Of a DNA stretch of 64,000 nt, positions 7,132-15,598 are shown piece by piece. The DNA comes from Caballeronia arvi (GTDB taxonomy: Bacteria > Pseudomonadota > Gammaproteobacteria > Burkholderiales > Burkholderiaceae). The notes under the pieces were generated by a model that was not told the origin of the DNA, did no database searches, and saw only the letters and a program-made list of their open reading frames with translations. The position numbers were made by a program, and so were the translations under genes. How positions within the stretch are numbered: position 1 is the first letter of the stretch; the number at the start of each line of letters is the position of its first letter. The stretch covers positions 1-64,000 of the forward strand of contig NZ_FCOM02000005.1 of NCBI RefSeq assembly GCF_001544695.2, given 5' to 3'.

Positions 7132-9075
7132 TCAGTTGAACATGCCGAGCAGCGACTGGAACAGCGTCGCGGCGGTCTGAATCACCTTGCTGTTCGCTTG
7201 ATAAAGCTGCTGATACTGAATCAGATTGGCCGCTTCTTCGTTCAGGTTCACGCCCTGCACGGATTGCTGCGCCGACGTCGCCTGCGTGAGCAGCGCGCTC
7301 TGCGCCGTGCTCGTCGCCTTGAGCTGGTTGGTCGTGTTGCCGATCGTGTTGATGTAGCTCGCGTACGAGCTCGTCAGCGTTTCGGTGCCGCCGTCGAGCG
7401 ATTTCGCTGACACGAGATTCGCCATCGCGAGCGCGTTGCTGCCGTCGCTCGTGCCGCCCTTGTTCTGCGCGATGGTGAATTTGTCGTCGTCCTTCGGCGT
7501 GCCGCTGATGGTCGCCGAGACGCCATCGCCCTCGACGGTCATGCCCTTCGATGCATCGTAGGGAATCATCGTGCCGGCGGTGTAGGCCGTTCCGCCGACG
7601 GTGAGGTCCACGTCCGACGTGAAGCCCTTCGCCGTTGCGTCGTAGGTCAGGTTGATGTCGGACGTGAGCGGGCTTTTCGTCACCGTCGCCGACGAGATCG
7701 CCGCCGTGCCCGTGTTCGTGCTCGCCGCCGACGTCACCGCGGGCGATGCCGCTGCGATCGCCGCACCGTTGCTCGTCGCAAGCTTGAAGTTGTCGAGCGC
7801 GCCGCGCGTCGGCTGGATCGTGAACGAGTCGCCCTTCGCGACATCGGTCAGTGCGGATACGTCGATGTTCAGGCCGCCGATCGTCTTGTTCGTCTCCGTC
7901 GCCGGATCGATGGTGCCGAGCGTCTGACCGCTCGCCGGGTCCGTCACGGTGTACTTGCTGCCGTCGTAGGTCACGGTGAAATCGTTGGCGGGCGGTTGCG
8001 TGCCATCGACGATCGTCGCCGTCGGTGTATGCGTGCCCTTGTTGCGCGCGTTGGCCAGGATGTTCGGATCGCTGGTCGCGAACAGCTTGCCGCCGGGCTG
8101 GCCGTTGAGGTCGAGACCGAGCGCGTTCTGACCGTTCAGCTGATTGGCGAAGCTCGTCGCGATGGCGCCGAGTTGCGCCTGCGCCGGATCGAGCGTTTGC
8201 GTGCGGAAGTCGATCAGACCGCCGATCACGCCGCCCGTGAGCGCCGAATTCTCGATGTATTGCGCCGTCGCGGGTGTTGCCGCGCTGCCATCGCGATTCT
8301 GGAACGCGACGGTGAGCTCGCTCGGATCGGACGCCGAAGGCACCGTTTGCAGCCCGTATTGCGTATTGCCGACGACGAGCGGTTGCCCATTGCCGATGAA
8401 CACGTTGTAGTTGCCGTCCTGCTGCACGACCTGCACGCCGATGACCGAGCTCAGATTCGAGACGAGCTGATCGCGTTGATCGAGCAACTGGTTGGGCTGC
8501 TGGCCGCCCGCGCTTGCGATGTTGATCTGCTTGTTGAGATCGGCGATCTGTTGCGAGTAGCTGTTGATCTGCGAGACGGCGCTGGTCAGTTGCGTGTTGA
8601 CGCTCTGGCGCAACTGGTCGTATTGCTCGCCTGCCGAGTTGATCTGATCGGCGAGCGTTTGCGCGCTGCTCATCAGCGACTGGCGCGCGGCCGTGCTGCT
8701 TGCCGAATTCGCCACCGACTGCAGGCCGGAGAAGTAATTCGTGATGCCTTGCGCGATGCCTTTGGTCGGATCGCCGACGAGGTTGTTCAGTTGCGAGATC
8801 AGCGAGTAATACGTGCTTGCCGCGCTGCTCGACGCTTGCGTGTTGTTCACCTGCGTCGTGAGGTACTGGCTGTACTGACGCGACACGGTGACGGCCTGAA
8901 CGCCGCCGCCGAGATAGCCCGAGCCGGTGAACTGGCCGGATGCTTCCTGATACGAGACCTTTTCGAGCGTATAGCCCGGCGTCGCGGCGTTGCTGATGTT
9001 CTGCCCTGTCGTCGTCAGGCCCCATTGGGCCGCATTCAGACCGGAAAGACCAATGCTGAAGATGTTATTGGACAT
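7132..9075 (-). CDS. flgK: Flagellar hook-associated protein FlgK
   Basis: FlgK (HAP1) is the first hook-filament junction protein. The 647-residue product begins MSNNIFSIGLSGLNAAQWGL and has the rod/hook N-terminal helix (SNAATPGYT near residues 31-39). A long variable middle follows, and the C-terminus is typical, with NLNEEAANLIQYQQLYQANS. An upstream in-frame start at 9207 adds a proline-rich stretch unlike the family, so the ATG at 9075 is used. A probable FliA promoter lies about 57 bases upstream. flgL follows directly. Confidence 0.95.
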   Translation of the reverse strand: MSNNIFSIGLSGLNAAQWGLTTTGQNISNAATPGYTLEKVSYQEASGQFTGSGYLGGGVQAVTVSRQYSQYLTTQVNNTQASSSAASTYYSLISQLNNLVGDPTKGIAQGITNYFSGLQSVANSASSTAARQSLMSSAQTLADQINSAGEQYDQLRQSVNTQLTSAVSQINSYSQQIADLNKQINIASAGGQQPNQLLDQRDQLVSNLSSVIGVQVVQQDGNYNVFIGNGQPLVVGNTQYGLQTVPSASDPSELTVAFQNRDGSAATPATAQYIENSALTGGVIGGLIDFRTQTLDPAQAQLGAIATSFANQLNGQNALGLDLNGQPGGKLFATSDPNILANARNKGTHTPTATIVDGTQPPANDFTVTYDGSKYTVTDPASGQTLGTIDPATETNKTIGGLNIDVSALTDVAKGDSFTIQPTRGALDNFKLATSNGAAIAAASPAVTSAASTNTGTAAISSATVTKSPLTSDINLTYDATAKGFTSDVDLTVGGTAYTAGTMIPYDASKGMTVEGDGVSATISGTPKDDDKFTIAQNKGGTSDGSNALAMANLVSAKSLDGGTETLTSSYASYINTIGNTTNQLKATSTAQSALLTQATSAQQSVQGVNLNEEAANLIQYQQLYQANSKVIQTAATLFQSLLGMFN

Positions 9076-9131
9076 GCGTGAATCCTGGTGAGGCGGCGAG
9101 GGAGCTGGCGCTGCCGCATGGCTTGATTTGT

Positions 9132-9158
9132 ATATCGGCGGATTGGCGGGGAAATTGA
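9132..9158 (-). promoter_or_regulatory. Probable FliA (sigma-28) promoter of flgKL
   Basis: On the minus strand TCAA lies 15 bases before GCCGATAT. The consensus is TAAA-N15-GCCGATAA, so three of four -35 bases and seven of eight -10 bases match, with exact spacing. It sits about 57 bases before the flgK start, as expected for a class III gene. Confidence 0.55.
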
Positions 9159-9255
9159 GGGTTGTGCGCGCCTCGCGTTGCGGGGACGGTTGTTGCGATG
9201 GGGCCATTATGGGTGGCGTTGGGCAATGGCTATTGCCCGAAGAGCTGGGGTTTTA

Positions 9256-9304
9256 TGGGGTTGTTTTGCTTTTTGGTTTTGATTTTGGTTTTGGTTTTGG
9301 TTTT
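9256..9304 (+). repeat. TTTTGG-type tandem tract
   Basis: A run of units close to TTTTGG (with TTTTGC and TTTTGA variants) abuts the left end of palindromic repeat copy 3. It resembles the TTTTGC tract at copy 2. An A-rich counterpart lies just outside the right end at about 9945-9972. Confidence 0.65.
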
Positions 9305-9307
9305 GCC

Positions 9308-9938
9308 GGATCCCGTATTCGCGTCGGTCTATTAGCGATGCCCCTCCCCGGGGCGGGGGTAACTTTCTTTGCTGCTGCAAAGAAAGTCACCAAAGAAAGC
9401 AGCTTTCCCCAGCCTAAGCACTTCACACCGGCCGCGGCACAGGCGATTGGTTGAATGGCCCCCAGAGTAGCGAGTTCCCTCACAAAACTCGCGCAGCTTG
9501 GACCGCGCACGGTCTGACACGCCATAACTTCAAGTTCACTGGTTCAGCACGAAACAGCTTCGGCACAGCGCTACGCGCTGCCGCCGGGTTTGCAAGGGAA
9601 ACCAACGAGAGGAAATACGGTGAGATGGAGACGTAGCAGAAAGGCGCGCGCCAACCTGATGGACCGGTCGGCCGCGAAGCAGGCTGGAGCTATTTGGTGC
9701 TGAACCAGTCAGTAGTGCGGTGCGATGTCTCAGACCGTGCGCGATCCAAGCCGGGTTAGGCCTTTGAGGGCACTCGCTACACTGGGTTCCATTCAGCCAA
9801 TCGCCTGTGCCGCGGCCGGCGTGAAGTGCTTAGGCTGGGGAGAGCTGCTTTCTTTGCCTACTTTCTTTGCAGCAGCAAAGAAAGTAGGTGCCGCCCCGCA
9901 CAGGGGCAGTGCTAATAAACCAACACGAATACGGGACC
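9308..9938. repeat. Palindromic intergenic repeat, copy 3 (core inverted)
   Basis: This 631-bp copy lies between the flgK promoter region and the end of the PilZ gene. Left arm 9308-9518 and right arm 9731-9938 match the arms of copies 1 and 2. The core (9519-9730) is in the opposite orientation. The CGCTACGCGCTGCCGCCGGG stretch, on the right side of the core in copy 2 as its reverse complement, is here on the left, and GGCCGCGAAGCAGGCTGGAG is on the right. The right arm hairpin has also diverged (CTACTTTCTTTGC/GCAAAGAAAGTAG). Confidence 0.9.
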
Positions 9939-9975
9939 ACCGAAAGCGAAAGCAAAAAGACAAAAAACAAAAACC

Positions 9976-10746
9976 CTACTTCGCCAACGACCGCCGCTTC
10001 ATCTCGAGCTGAGTAATAAGCCGCTGCAGCGTATTCTCCGCCGACCCCGGCATGGAAACAAACTTGAACCCGATGGTAAACCGCCGATCCCCCTTCGGGT
10101 TTGTCGATTCCCGCTGCGAAACGAGCATCATATCGACCGTAATCCGGCCATTCGCGCTGAAATGCAGTTCAGCATCCTGCACCACGATGCCCATGTCGAG
10201 ATTCGCCACGCGCTCATCCGTCGTGCGCAACGCCACGCCGCCGAGCGAAAGATCATGCACTTCGAAGCGGAACCGATCGCCATCCGGCAGCGAACCGCTG
10301 CACATATAAGGATCGAGCACCGGCGCCTCGACACGGAAATACTCGCGCCGCTGCATGTAATACAACACCGGCGGGAATTCCGCTTCGAACGCGGGACGCC
10401 CGTCGAATACCGTCTCGCGCGGCGTAGGCGTCGTGAATTCCACACGCACGCCATCCGGCGCCGCGCTGAAAATCAACTTCTGCGATGCAAGCACGCCGCG
10501 ATTCTGCTCCGGCACGCCGCCCCAGTCGAATGTGAAGCGATGCGCCGTCACATCGACATCGAGCAAACGCGTGACGATCTGGCCGTCGCCATATTGCGCC
10601 GTCAGAAAGTCTCCGCGGTTCGCGAGATTGCGCAGCGCCACGCCGATTTCCAGCGGATTGCGCCGGCCGAAATCCACGATCGGCGCGATATCGTCGTCGG
10701 CAACGTCATGCTTGTGATTGGTGTTCATGGTGCTAGCCGTATTCAT
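9976..10746 (-). CDS. ycgR: c-di-GMP-binding flagellar brake protein (PilZ, YcgR family)
   Basis: YcgR-type proteins bind cyclic di-GMP and then slow the flagellar motor at the switch or stator. From the ATG at 10746 the product has 256 residues: an N-terminal YcgR domain (about 22-125) and a PilZ domain (about 130-245). The c-di-GMP ligands are visible as R134-x3-R138 and the D165-x-S167-x2-G170 motif (DLSLGG). The start is uncertain, because a second ATG at 10728 and a GTG at 10767 have equally weak ribosome binding sites. A FliA promoter about 80 bases upstream places it in the class III regulon, and a GGDEF cyclase gene lies near fliA in this window. Confidence 0.9.
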   Translation of the reverse strand: MNTASTMNTNHKHDVADDDIAPIVDFGRRNPLEIGVALRNLANRGDFLTAQYGDGQIVTRLLDVDVTAHRFTFDWGGVPEQNRGVLASQKLIFSAAPDGVRVEFTTPTPRETVFDGRPAFEAEFPPVLYYMQRREYFRVEAPVLDPYMCSGSLPDGDRFRFEVHDLSLGGVALRTTDERVANLDMGIVVQDAELHFSANGRITVDMMLVSQRESTNPKGDRRFTIGFKFVSMPGSAENTLQRLITQLEMKRRSLAK

Positions 10747-10827
10747 TGTGCCCGCGCGCCCGCCCACTTCCCCGAACGCCGCGCGTCGATCCGAACCCCA
10801 ATTGGTCCGGCACTTCGATTATTCAGG

Positions 10828-10854
10828 TTAGCGGCATGCCTCTTTAAAAGTTTA
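10828..10854 (-). promoter_or_regulatory. FliA (sigma-28) promoter of the PilZ brake gene
   Basis: Read on the minus strand the site is TAAACTTT, 11 bases, GCCGCTAA. The consensus is TAAAGTTT-N11-GCCGATAA, so 14 of 16 bases match at exact spacing. It lies about 80 bases before the brake gene start. Confidence 0.75.
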
Positions 10855-11007
10855 GGGTTCGCACGCGTAAAAAGTATGTGGTGCGCCGTCCCTTATAGCG
10901 TAAAACGTTTGCTGCCGCATCAGCGCCGAACACACGCGCGCAATCCTTGTTAGCAAGAACGCGACCGCAATCATCGGCTGTTTCGAAAAACGCAGCGCGG
11001 GTCTTCG

Positions 11008-12066
11008 TCAGACGATCTGGCGCATGATCGAAATCAGCTTTTTCGCGTATTGGGGGTCGGTCGCATAGCCCGCCTTCTGCATGCCGTGCGCGAAGCCCGC
11101 GACATCGCGCGAAGCCTGAATAACCGGCGCATAGCGCGGATTGTTCTTGATGACGCTCGCATAATCGGTGAGCGCTTCCTCGTACGAATCGTAGGCGCGG
11201 AATTTCTCGACGACCTTCTGCGGCTGGCCGTTCACATATTCCGTCGTGACCGAGCTGACGGTCTTGCCGCCCCAGTCCTTCGTCGCCTTGATGCCGAAGA
11301 TGTTGTGGCTCGTCGCGCCGTTCGCGTGCTTGATCTCGCGCTTGCCCCAGCCCGATTCCAGCGCCGCCTGGCCGATGATGAAGCGCGCCGGAATGCCCGT
11401 CGCCGCGCTCGCGGCCTGCGCCGGCACAGCCAACCGGTCGACGAACGCGTTGACCTTGTCCGAGCCGTTGCCGCGCACGGGCGGCTCCAGCGAATCCGCC
11501 GCCGTATAGCCCTTGCCCGCGAGCGACGCATTGTTCTTGCCGGCCTGCGCCGCCGCGTACGCCTTGGCCATCGCGTTCATCGCGGCGAGATTGCCCGCGT
11601 TCGCTTCGAGATCGCCGCTGCCGCCCGACATGCCGCCGAGCGCCTGCATCGCGTTCATCGTGCCCATCGCATTGGCGCCGCCCGCCGCATTCGCGCCGGT
11701 CTGCCCGCCGGCGTTGCGCATGAGCTGCTTCAGCATCATGTCCGCGACGCCGATGCCCTTCGACGACATCTGCTGCGACAACTGCTGATCAAGCATCGAC
11801 GTGAACGACTTCGTATCGTTCGATTCGAACGGGCTGTCCGACGGCGTCGCGTCGCGCATGCTCTTCAACATCATCTGCGTGAAGACGGCGTCGAACTGCT
11901 TCGCGGCCTCCTTGAGCCCTTGCTGCGGATTGGCGCTGGCCTGGGCGCGCAGCGCGTCGAAGCCCTGCGTATCGAGCGCGAAACGGTTCGACAGGCCCGA
12001 GAATCCGCTCGTCGTATCGGTCGATGCCAGCGCGGTGCTGGCGATTCCGTTCGTGTTCGAGTTCAT
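11008..12066 (-). CDS. flgJ: Flagellar rod-assembly protein and peptidoglycan hydrolase FlgJ
   Basis: FlgJ caps the growing rod and opens the peptidoglycan for it. The 352-residue product has the N-terminal rod-binding domain (about 45-115, with AAKQFDAVFTQMMLKSMRDA). A low-complexity Ala/Gly/Met linker follows (about 118-200), then a C-terminal GH73 glucosaminidase domain. The catalytic Glu is probably E237 in QAALESGWGKRE, with the NIFGIKA motif after it. The longer linker is lineage-specific. It is the last gene of flgBCDEFGHIJ; flgI ends 16 bases upstream. Confidence 0.95.
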   Translation of the reverse strand: MNSNTNGIASTALASTDTTSGFSGLSNRFALDTQGFDALRAQASANPQQGLKEAAKQFDAVFTQMMLKSMRDATPSDSPFESNDTKSFTSMLDQQLSQQMSSKGIGVADMMLKQLMRNAGGQTGANAAGGANAMGTMNAMQALGGMSGGSGDLEANAGNLAAMNAMAKAYAAAQAGKNNASLAGKGYTAADSLEPPVRGNGSDKVNAFVDRLAVPAQAASAATGIPARFIIGQAALESGWGKREIKHANGATSHNIFGIKATKDWGGKTVSSVTTEYVNGQPQKVVEKFRAYDSYEEALTDYASVIKNNPRYAPVIQASRDVAGFAHGMQKAGYATDPQYAKKLISIMRQIV

Positions 12067-12082
12067 AGGTTCTTGTTCGTTC

Positions 12083-13210
12083 TTAGATGATTTCGAGGTC
12101 TGCGCGTAGCGCACCCGCCGCCTTCATCGACTGAAGGATCGAGATGAGATCCGCCGGCGTAGCTCCTAGCGCGTTGAGCGCCTTCACGACATCCGCGAGA
12201 TTCGCGCCCGCGTTCAGCATCTTGAGCGCGCCGCTGTCCTGCTTCAGCTGAATCGACGATTCCTTCGCCGCGACCGTCTGCCCGTTCGAGAATGCGCCCG
12301 GCTGGCTCACCGCCGTCTTCGTGTTGATGACGACCGACAGATTGCCGTGCGCGACCGCGCAGTTCTGCAGCGTGACCATCTGATTCATCACGATCGAGCC
12401 GGTGCGCGCGTTCAAAATCACCTTCGCGGCGGCCTGCGCCGGACGCACATCGATGTTCTGCAACTGCGCCATGAACGACACCTGCTCGCTCGCGTCCTGC
12501 GGCGCGCGCAGCTGAATGGTGCGGCCGTCGAGCGCGAGCGCCGTGCCCATGCCGAACTGATTGTTCACCGCCGCGACGATGCGCTGCGTCGTGTCGAAAT
12601 CCATCTCGCGCAGTTCCATCTGCATGACGCCGCCCTGCTGCTGCAATGCCGATGGCACCGCGCGCTCGACGATCGCGCCCGCCGAAATGCGGCCGACCGC
12701 GAGCTGGTTCACCTGCACCTTGCTGCCGTTCGCACTCGCGCCCGCGCCGCCGACGACGAGATTGCCCTGCGCCATCGCATACACCTGGCCGTCGGCGCCC
12801 TTAAGCGGCGACATCAGGAGCGTGCCGCCGCGCAGGCTCTTCGCATTGCCGAGCGACGACACGGTGACATCGATCGCTTCGCCGGGACGCGCGAACGGCG
12901 GCAGCGTCGCGGTGACCATCACCGCCGCGACGTTCTTCAACTGCATGTTCTGCGTCGTCGCCGAGTTCACCGTGATGCCGAGGTTGCCGAGCATGTTGGT
13001 GAGCGACTGCGTCGTGAACGGCGTCTGCATCGTCTGGTCGCCGGTGCCGTCGAGACCGACGACGAGGCCGTAGCCGATAAGCGGATTGTCACGCACGCCC
13101 TGGAACGAGACGAGGTCTTTCAGGCGCTCGGCGTGAGCATGGGGCGCGGAGCCGATCGCGACCAGCGCGGCCGCGAGCGAGAACGAAACGAAACGGAGAA
13201 GCGGATTCAT
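12083..13210 (-). CDS. flgI: Flagellar P-ring protein FlgI
   Basis: FlgI is secreted to the periplasm by Sec and forms the P-ring around the rod in the peptidoglycan. The product has 375 residues, with a signal peptide of about 27 residues ending SAPHAHA before ERLKDL. The conserved [15 protein letters not shown] stretch follows, and the C-terminus is [10 protein letters not shown] longer upstream frame overlaps flgH and is not used. The start is 2 bases after the flgH stop, so the P- and L-ring genes are coupled. Confidence 0.96.
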   Translation of the reverse strand: MNPLLRFVSFSLAAALVAIGSAPHAHAERLKDLVSFQGVRDNPLIGYGLVVGLDGTGDQTMQTPFTTQSLTNMLGNLGITVNSATTQNMQLKNVAAVMVTATLPPFARPGEAIDVTVSSLGNAKSLRGGTLLMSPLKGADGQVYAMAQGNLVVGGAGASANGSKVQVNQLAVGRISAGAIVERAVPSALQQQGGVMQMELREMDFDTTQRIVAAVNNQFGMGTALALDGRTIQLRAPQDASEQVSFMAQLQNIDVRPAQAAAKVILNARTGSIVMNQMVTLQNCAVAHGNLSVVINTKTAVSQPGAFSNGQTVAAKESSIQLKQDSGALKMLNAGANLADVVKALNALGATPADLISILQSMKAAGALRADLEII

Positions 13211-13212
13211 GA

Positions 13213-13896
13213 TCAGAACGGCGCGACGTTGAGGAAGAAGCGCTGGAGCCAGCCCATGTTCTGCGCTTCGTCGATGTAACCCTTCGCCGAGTATTCGATC
13301 TTCGCGTCGGCGACTTGCGTGGAGAACACGGTGTTGGTGCCCGAAATGGTCGTCGGATTGACGACGCCCGAGAAGCGCACGAATTCGTTGCCCTGGTTGA
13401 TGAGCATCTGCTTTTCGCCGCTCACCATCAGGTTGCCGTTGGACAGAACGTCCGTGACGGTGACGGTCAGCGTGCCGCTGAACGTGTTCGCCGCGCTCGC
13501 GCCGCCCGCCGCCGTGAACTTGTTCGTGCCGGTCGCCGACAGATTCGTGTTGTTGAACAGGCCGCCGAAGATGCCCGGCACCGTCGGCACCTGGAACGCG
13601 CCTGTGCCGTTGCGATTCGTATTCGCCGCCGACGACTTCGTCGCGTTGACGTTTTCCGAGATCACGATGGTCAGGATGTCGCCCACGTTGCGCGGACGCT
13701 GGTCTTCGAAAAGCGGCCTGCCTGCGTAGCCCGCGTTGTAGATCGCGCCGGGCGAGCGCGTGCCGACGGGCGGCTGCGGCGGACGCGCGGTCATCGGCTG
13801 CTGGACGATCGGCTCTTTCGGCACGAGGCCGCATGCGGCGAGCGCTGCAATGAGCGCGGCCATCGAAAAGCGCGAAAGAATGTGAGTAGACGACAT
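13213..13896 (-). CDS. flgH: Flagellar L-ring lipoprotein FlgH
   Basis: FlgH forms the outer-membrane L-ring. The 227-residue product has a lipoprotein signal peptide with the lipobox LAAC, giving Cys22 as the lipidated residue. The rest is the FlgH beta-rich domain, with [18 protein letters not shown] near residues 91-108 and a C-terminal FLNVAPF. It stands between flgG and flgI in the usual order. Confidence 0.95.
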   Translation of the reverse strand: MSSTHILSRFSMAALIAALAACGLVPKEPIVQQPMTARPPQPPVGTRSPGAIYNAGYAGRPLFEDQRPRNVGDILTIVISENVNATKSSAANTNRNGTGAFQVPTVPGIFGGLFNNTNLSATGTNKFTAAGGASAANTFSGTLTVTVTDVLSNGNLMVSGEKQMLINQGNEFVRFSGVVNPTTISGTNTVFSTQVADAKIEYSAKGYIDEAQNMGWLQRFFLNVAPF

Positions 13897-13971
13897 CGTG
13901 ATAACTCTTTTGAAGCGAATGAAGCGTCAGTGTGACGCCATCCGCTTGATTCCCATCCGTCGAATAGAGGG

Positions 13972-14760
13972 TTAAACCTGCATTTGCGAAAGCGTCTGCA
14001 GCATCTGGTCGGACGTGGTCACGGCCTTGCTGTTGATCTCGTACGCGCGCTGGGTCTGGATCATGTTGACCAGTTCCTGCACGACGTTCACGTTCGACGC
14101 TTCCACGTAACCCTGCTGCAGCGAACCCGCGCCGTTGAGACCCGGCTGCGACACGTTCGGCGCGCCCGAGCTGCCCGTTTCGGAGAACAGGTTCTCACCG
14201 CGCGCTTCGAGGCCGGCCGGGTTGATGAAGGTCGCGAGCTGAAGCGCGCCGACCGTCGTGCTGGCCGAGCTGCCCTGCTGCGTGATCGACACCGTGCCGT
14301 CCGAGCCGATGGTGATCGCCGTCGCGTTCTGCGGAATCGTGATCGCCGGATTCAGCTGATAGCCGCTCGACGTGACGAGCTGGCCCTGCGCGTTCGTCTG
14401 AAACGAGCCGTCGCGCGTGTAGGCGGTGGTGCCATCGGGCATCGTCACCTGAAAGAAGCCCTGACCGTTGATCGCGACGTCCTTCGAGTTGCCGGTCTGC
14501 TGCAGGTTGCCCTGCGTGTACAGGCGTTCCGTTGCGACCTGTTGCACGCCCGTGCCGAGCTGGACGCCCGATGCGAGCTCGGTCTGTTGCGTCGAGTTCG
14601 CGCCCGGCTGACGCGTGGTCTGATACAGCAGATCCTCGAACACCGCGCGCGAACCCTTGAAGCCGTTCGTGCCGACGTTGGCGAGGTTGTTCGAGATCAC
14701 GTCCATCTGCGCCTGCTGCGCATTCATGCCGGTCGCGGCGATGTAAAGAGAGCGATTCAT
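13972..14760 (-). CDS. flgG: Flagellar distal rod protein FlgG
   Basis: FlgG builds the distal rod that drives through the P and L rings. The 262-residue product has the common rod/hook N-terminal motif ([20 protein letters not shown] near residues 25-44). It also has the FlgG-specific beta domain and the C-terminal helix [20 protein letters not shown]. Length equals the family norm of about 260. flgF ends 36 bases upstream. Confidence 0.96.
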   Translation of the reverse strand: MNRSLYIAATGMNAQQAQMDVISNNLANVGTNGFKGSRAVFEDLLYQTTRQPGANSTQQTELASGVQLGTGVQQVATERLYTQGNLQQTGNSKDVAINGQGFFQVTMPDGTTAYTRDGSFQTNAQGQLVTSSGYQLNPAITIPQNATAITIGSDGTVSITQQGSSASTTVGALQLATFINPAGLEARGENLFSETGSSGAPNVSQPGLNGAGSLQQGYVEASNVNVVQELVNMIQTQRAYEINSKAVTTSDQMLQTLSQMQV

Positions 14761-14796
14761 GTTCTTGCGTTTCCTGAGTGTCTGTTGCGTCGCCGC

Positions 14797-15549
14797 TTAG
14801 GAGAAGTTCAGCAGCTTGTTGGCCGATTGTTCGTTCTGGTCCGCCGATTCCATCAGCTTCGTCTGCATCTGGAACTGGCGCGCATTGGTGATCATCGAGA
14901 CCATCGCGGAGACCGGGTTCACGTTGCTGCCTTCGAGCGCCCCGCCAGCGACGACGACGTTCGGGTCCGCATCGGCGGGGTCGCCGGTCGCGGTGCGAAA
15001 GAGGCCGTCGTCGCCGCGCGTCAACGTCGCCGGATCGGGATTCACGAGCTTCAGCTGATCGACGACCGCGATCGCTGTCGGCGGGTCGCCCGGAATCAGC
15101 GCGGAGATCGTGCCGTCCTTGCCGATCGTCACTTCAGCGCCCGGTGGAATCGACAGCGGACCGCCGCTGCCGAGCACCGGCAGGTTGCTCGCGTTGACGA
15201 GCTGGCCGTTCTGATCCACGTGCAGATTGCCCGCGCGCGTGTACGCCTCGCTGCCGTCGGCCGCCTGCACGGACAGCCAGCCGGGGCCCTGAACGGCGAC
15301 ATCGAGCGGATTGCCGGTCTGCTGGATCGGGCCCGCGGAGTAGTCCGCGTTCGGCGTCGACGAGAGCACGAAGGTGCGCGTCGTGCCATCGGCGGACTGG
15401 TCCTCGAACGACATCGGCACCTGGCGGAACGCCGCGAGCTGCGCCTTGAAACCCGTGGTCGACGCGTTCGCGAGGTTGTTCGCCGTGACGGCCTGCTGTT
15501 CGAGCGCCTGGCTTGCGCCGGTCATCGCGGTGTAGATCAGACGGTCCAT
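14797..15549 (-). CDS. flgF: Flagellar proximal rod protein FlgF
   Basis: FlgF is a proximal rod subunit exported through the flagellar gate. The 250-residue product starts MDRLIYTAMTGASQALEQQA and has the rod motif NNLANASTTGFKAQL near residues 24-38. The C-terminal helix contains MVSMITNARQFQMQTKLM. The gene is correctly placed between flgE and flgG in the operon. Confidence 0.95.
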   Translation of the reverse strand: MDRLIYTAMTGASQALEQQAVTANNLANASTTGFKAQLAAFRQVPMSFEDQSADGTTRTFVLSSTPNADYSAGPIQQTGNPLDVAVQGPGWLSVQAADGSEAYTRAGNLHVDQNGQLVNASNLPVLGSGGPLSIPPGAEVTIGKDGTISALIPGDPPTAIAVVDQLKLVNPDPATLTRGDDGLFRTATGDPADADPNVVVAGGALEGSNVNPVSAMVSMITNARQFQMQTKLMESADQNEQSANKLLNFS

Positions 15550-15598
15550 GAATCGCTTCCTTCTTCCCTGTTACTTCTGGTTCGCTTGCGGACGATGC

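Noticed and set aside
7132..9025. Long minus-strand frame 5885-9025 running into flgK
   Set aside because: Only its 3' part (flgL from 7120) is real; the upstream part is a shadow of flgK in another frame.
9256..9304. CRISPR-like array in the TTTTGG tract
   Set aside because: Units are six bases with no spacers; it is a simple-sequence tract.
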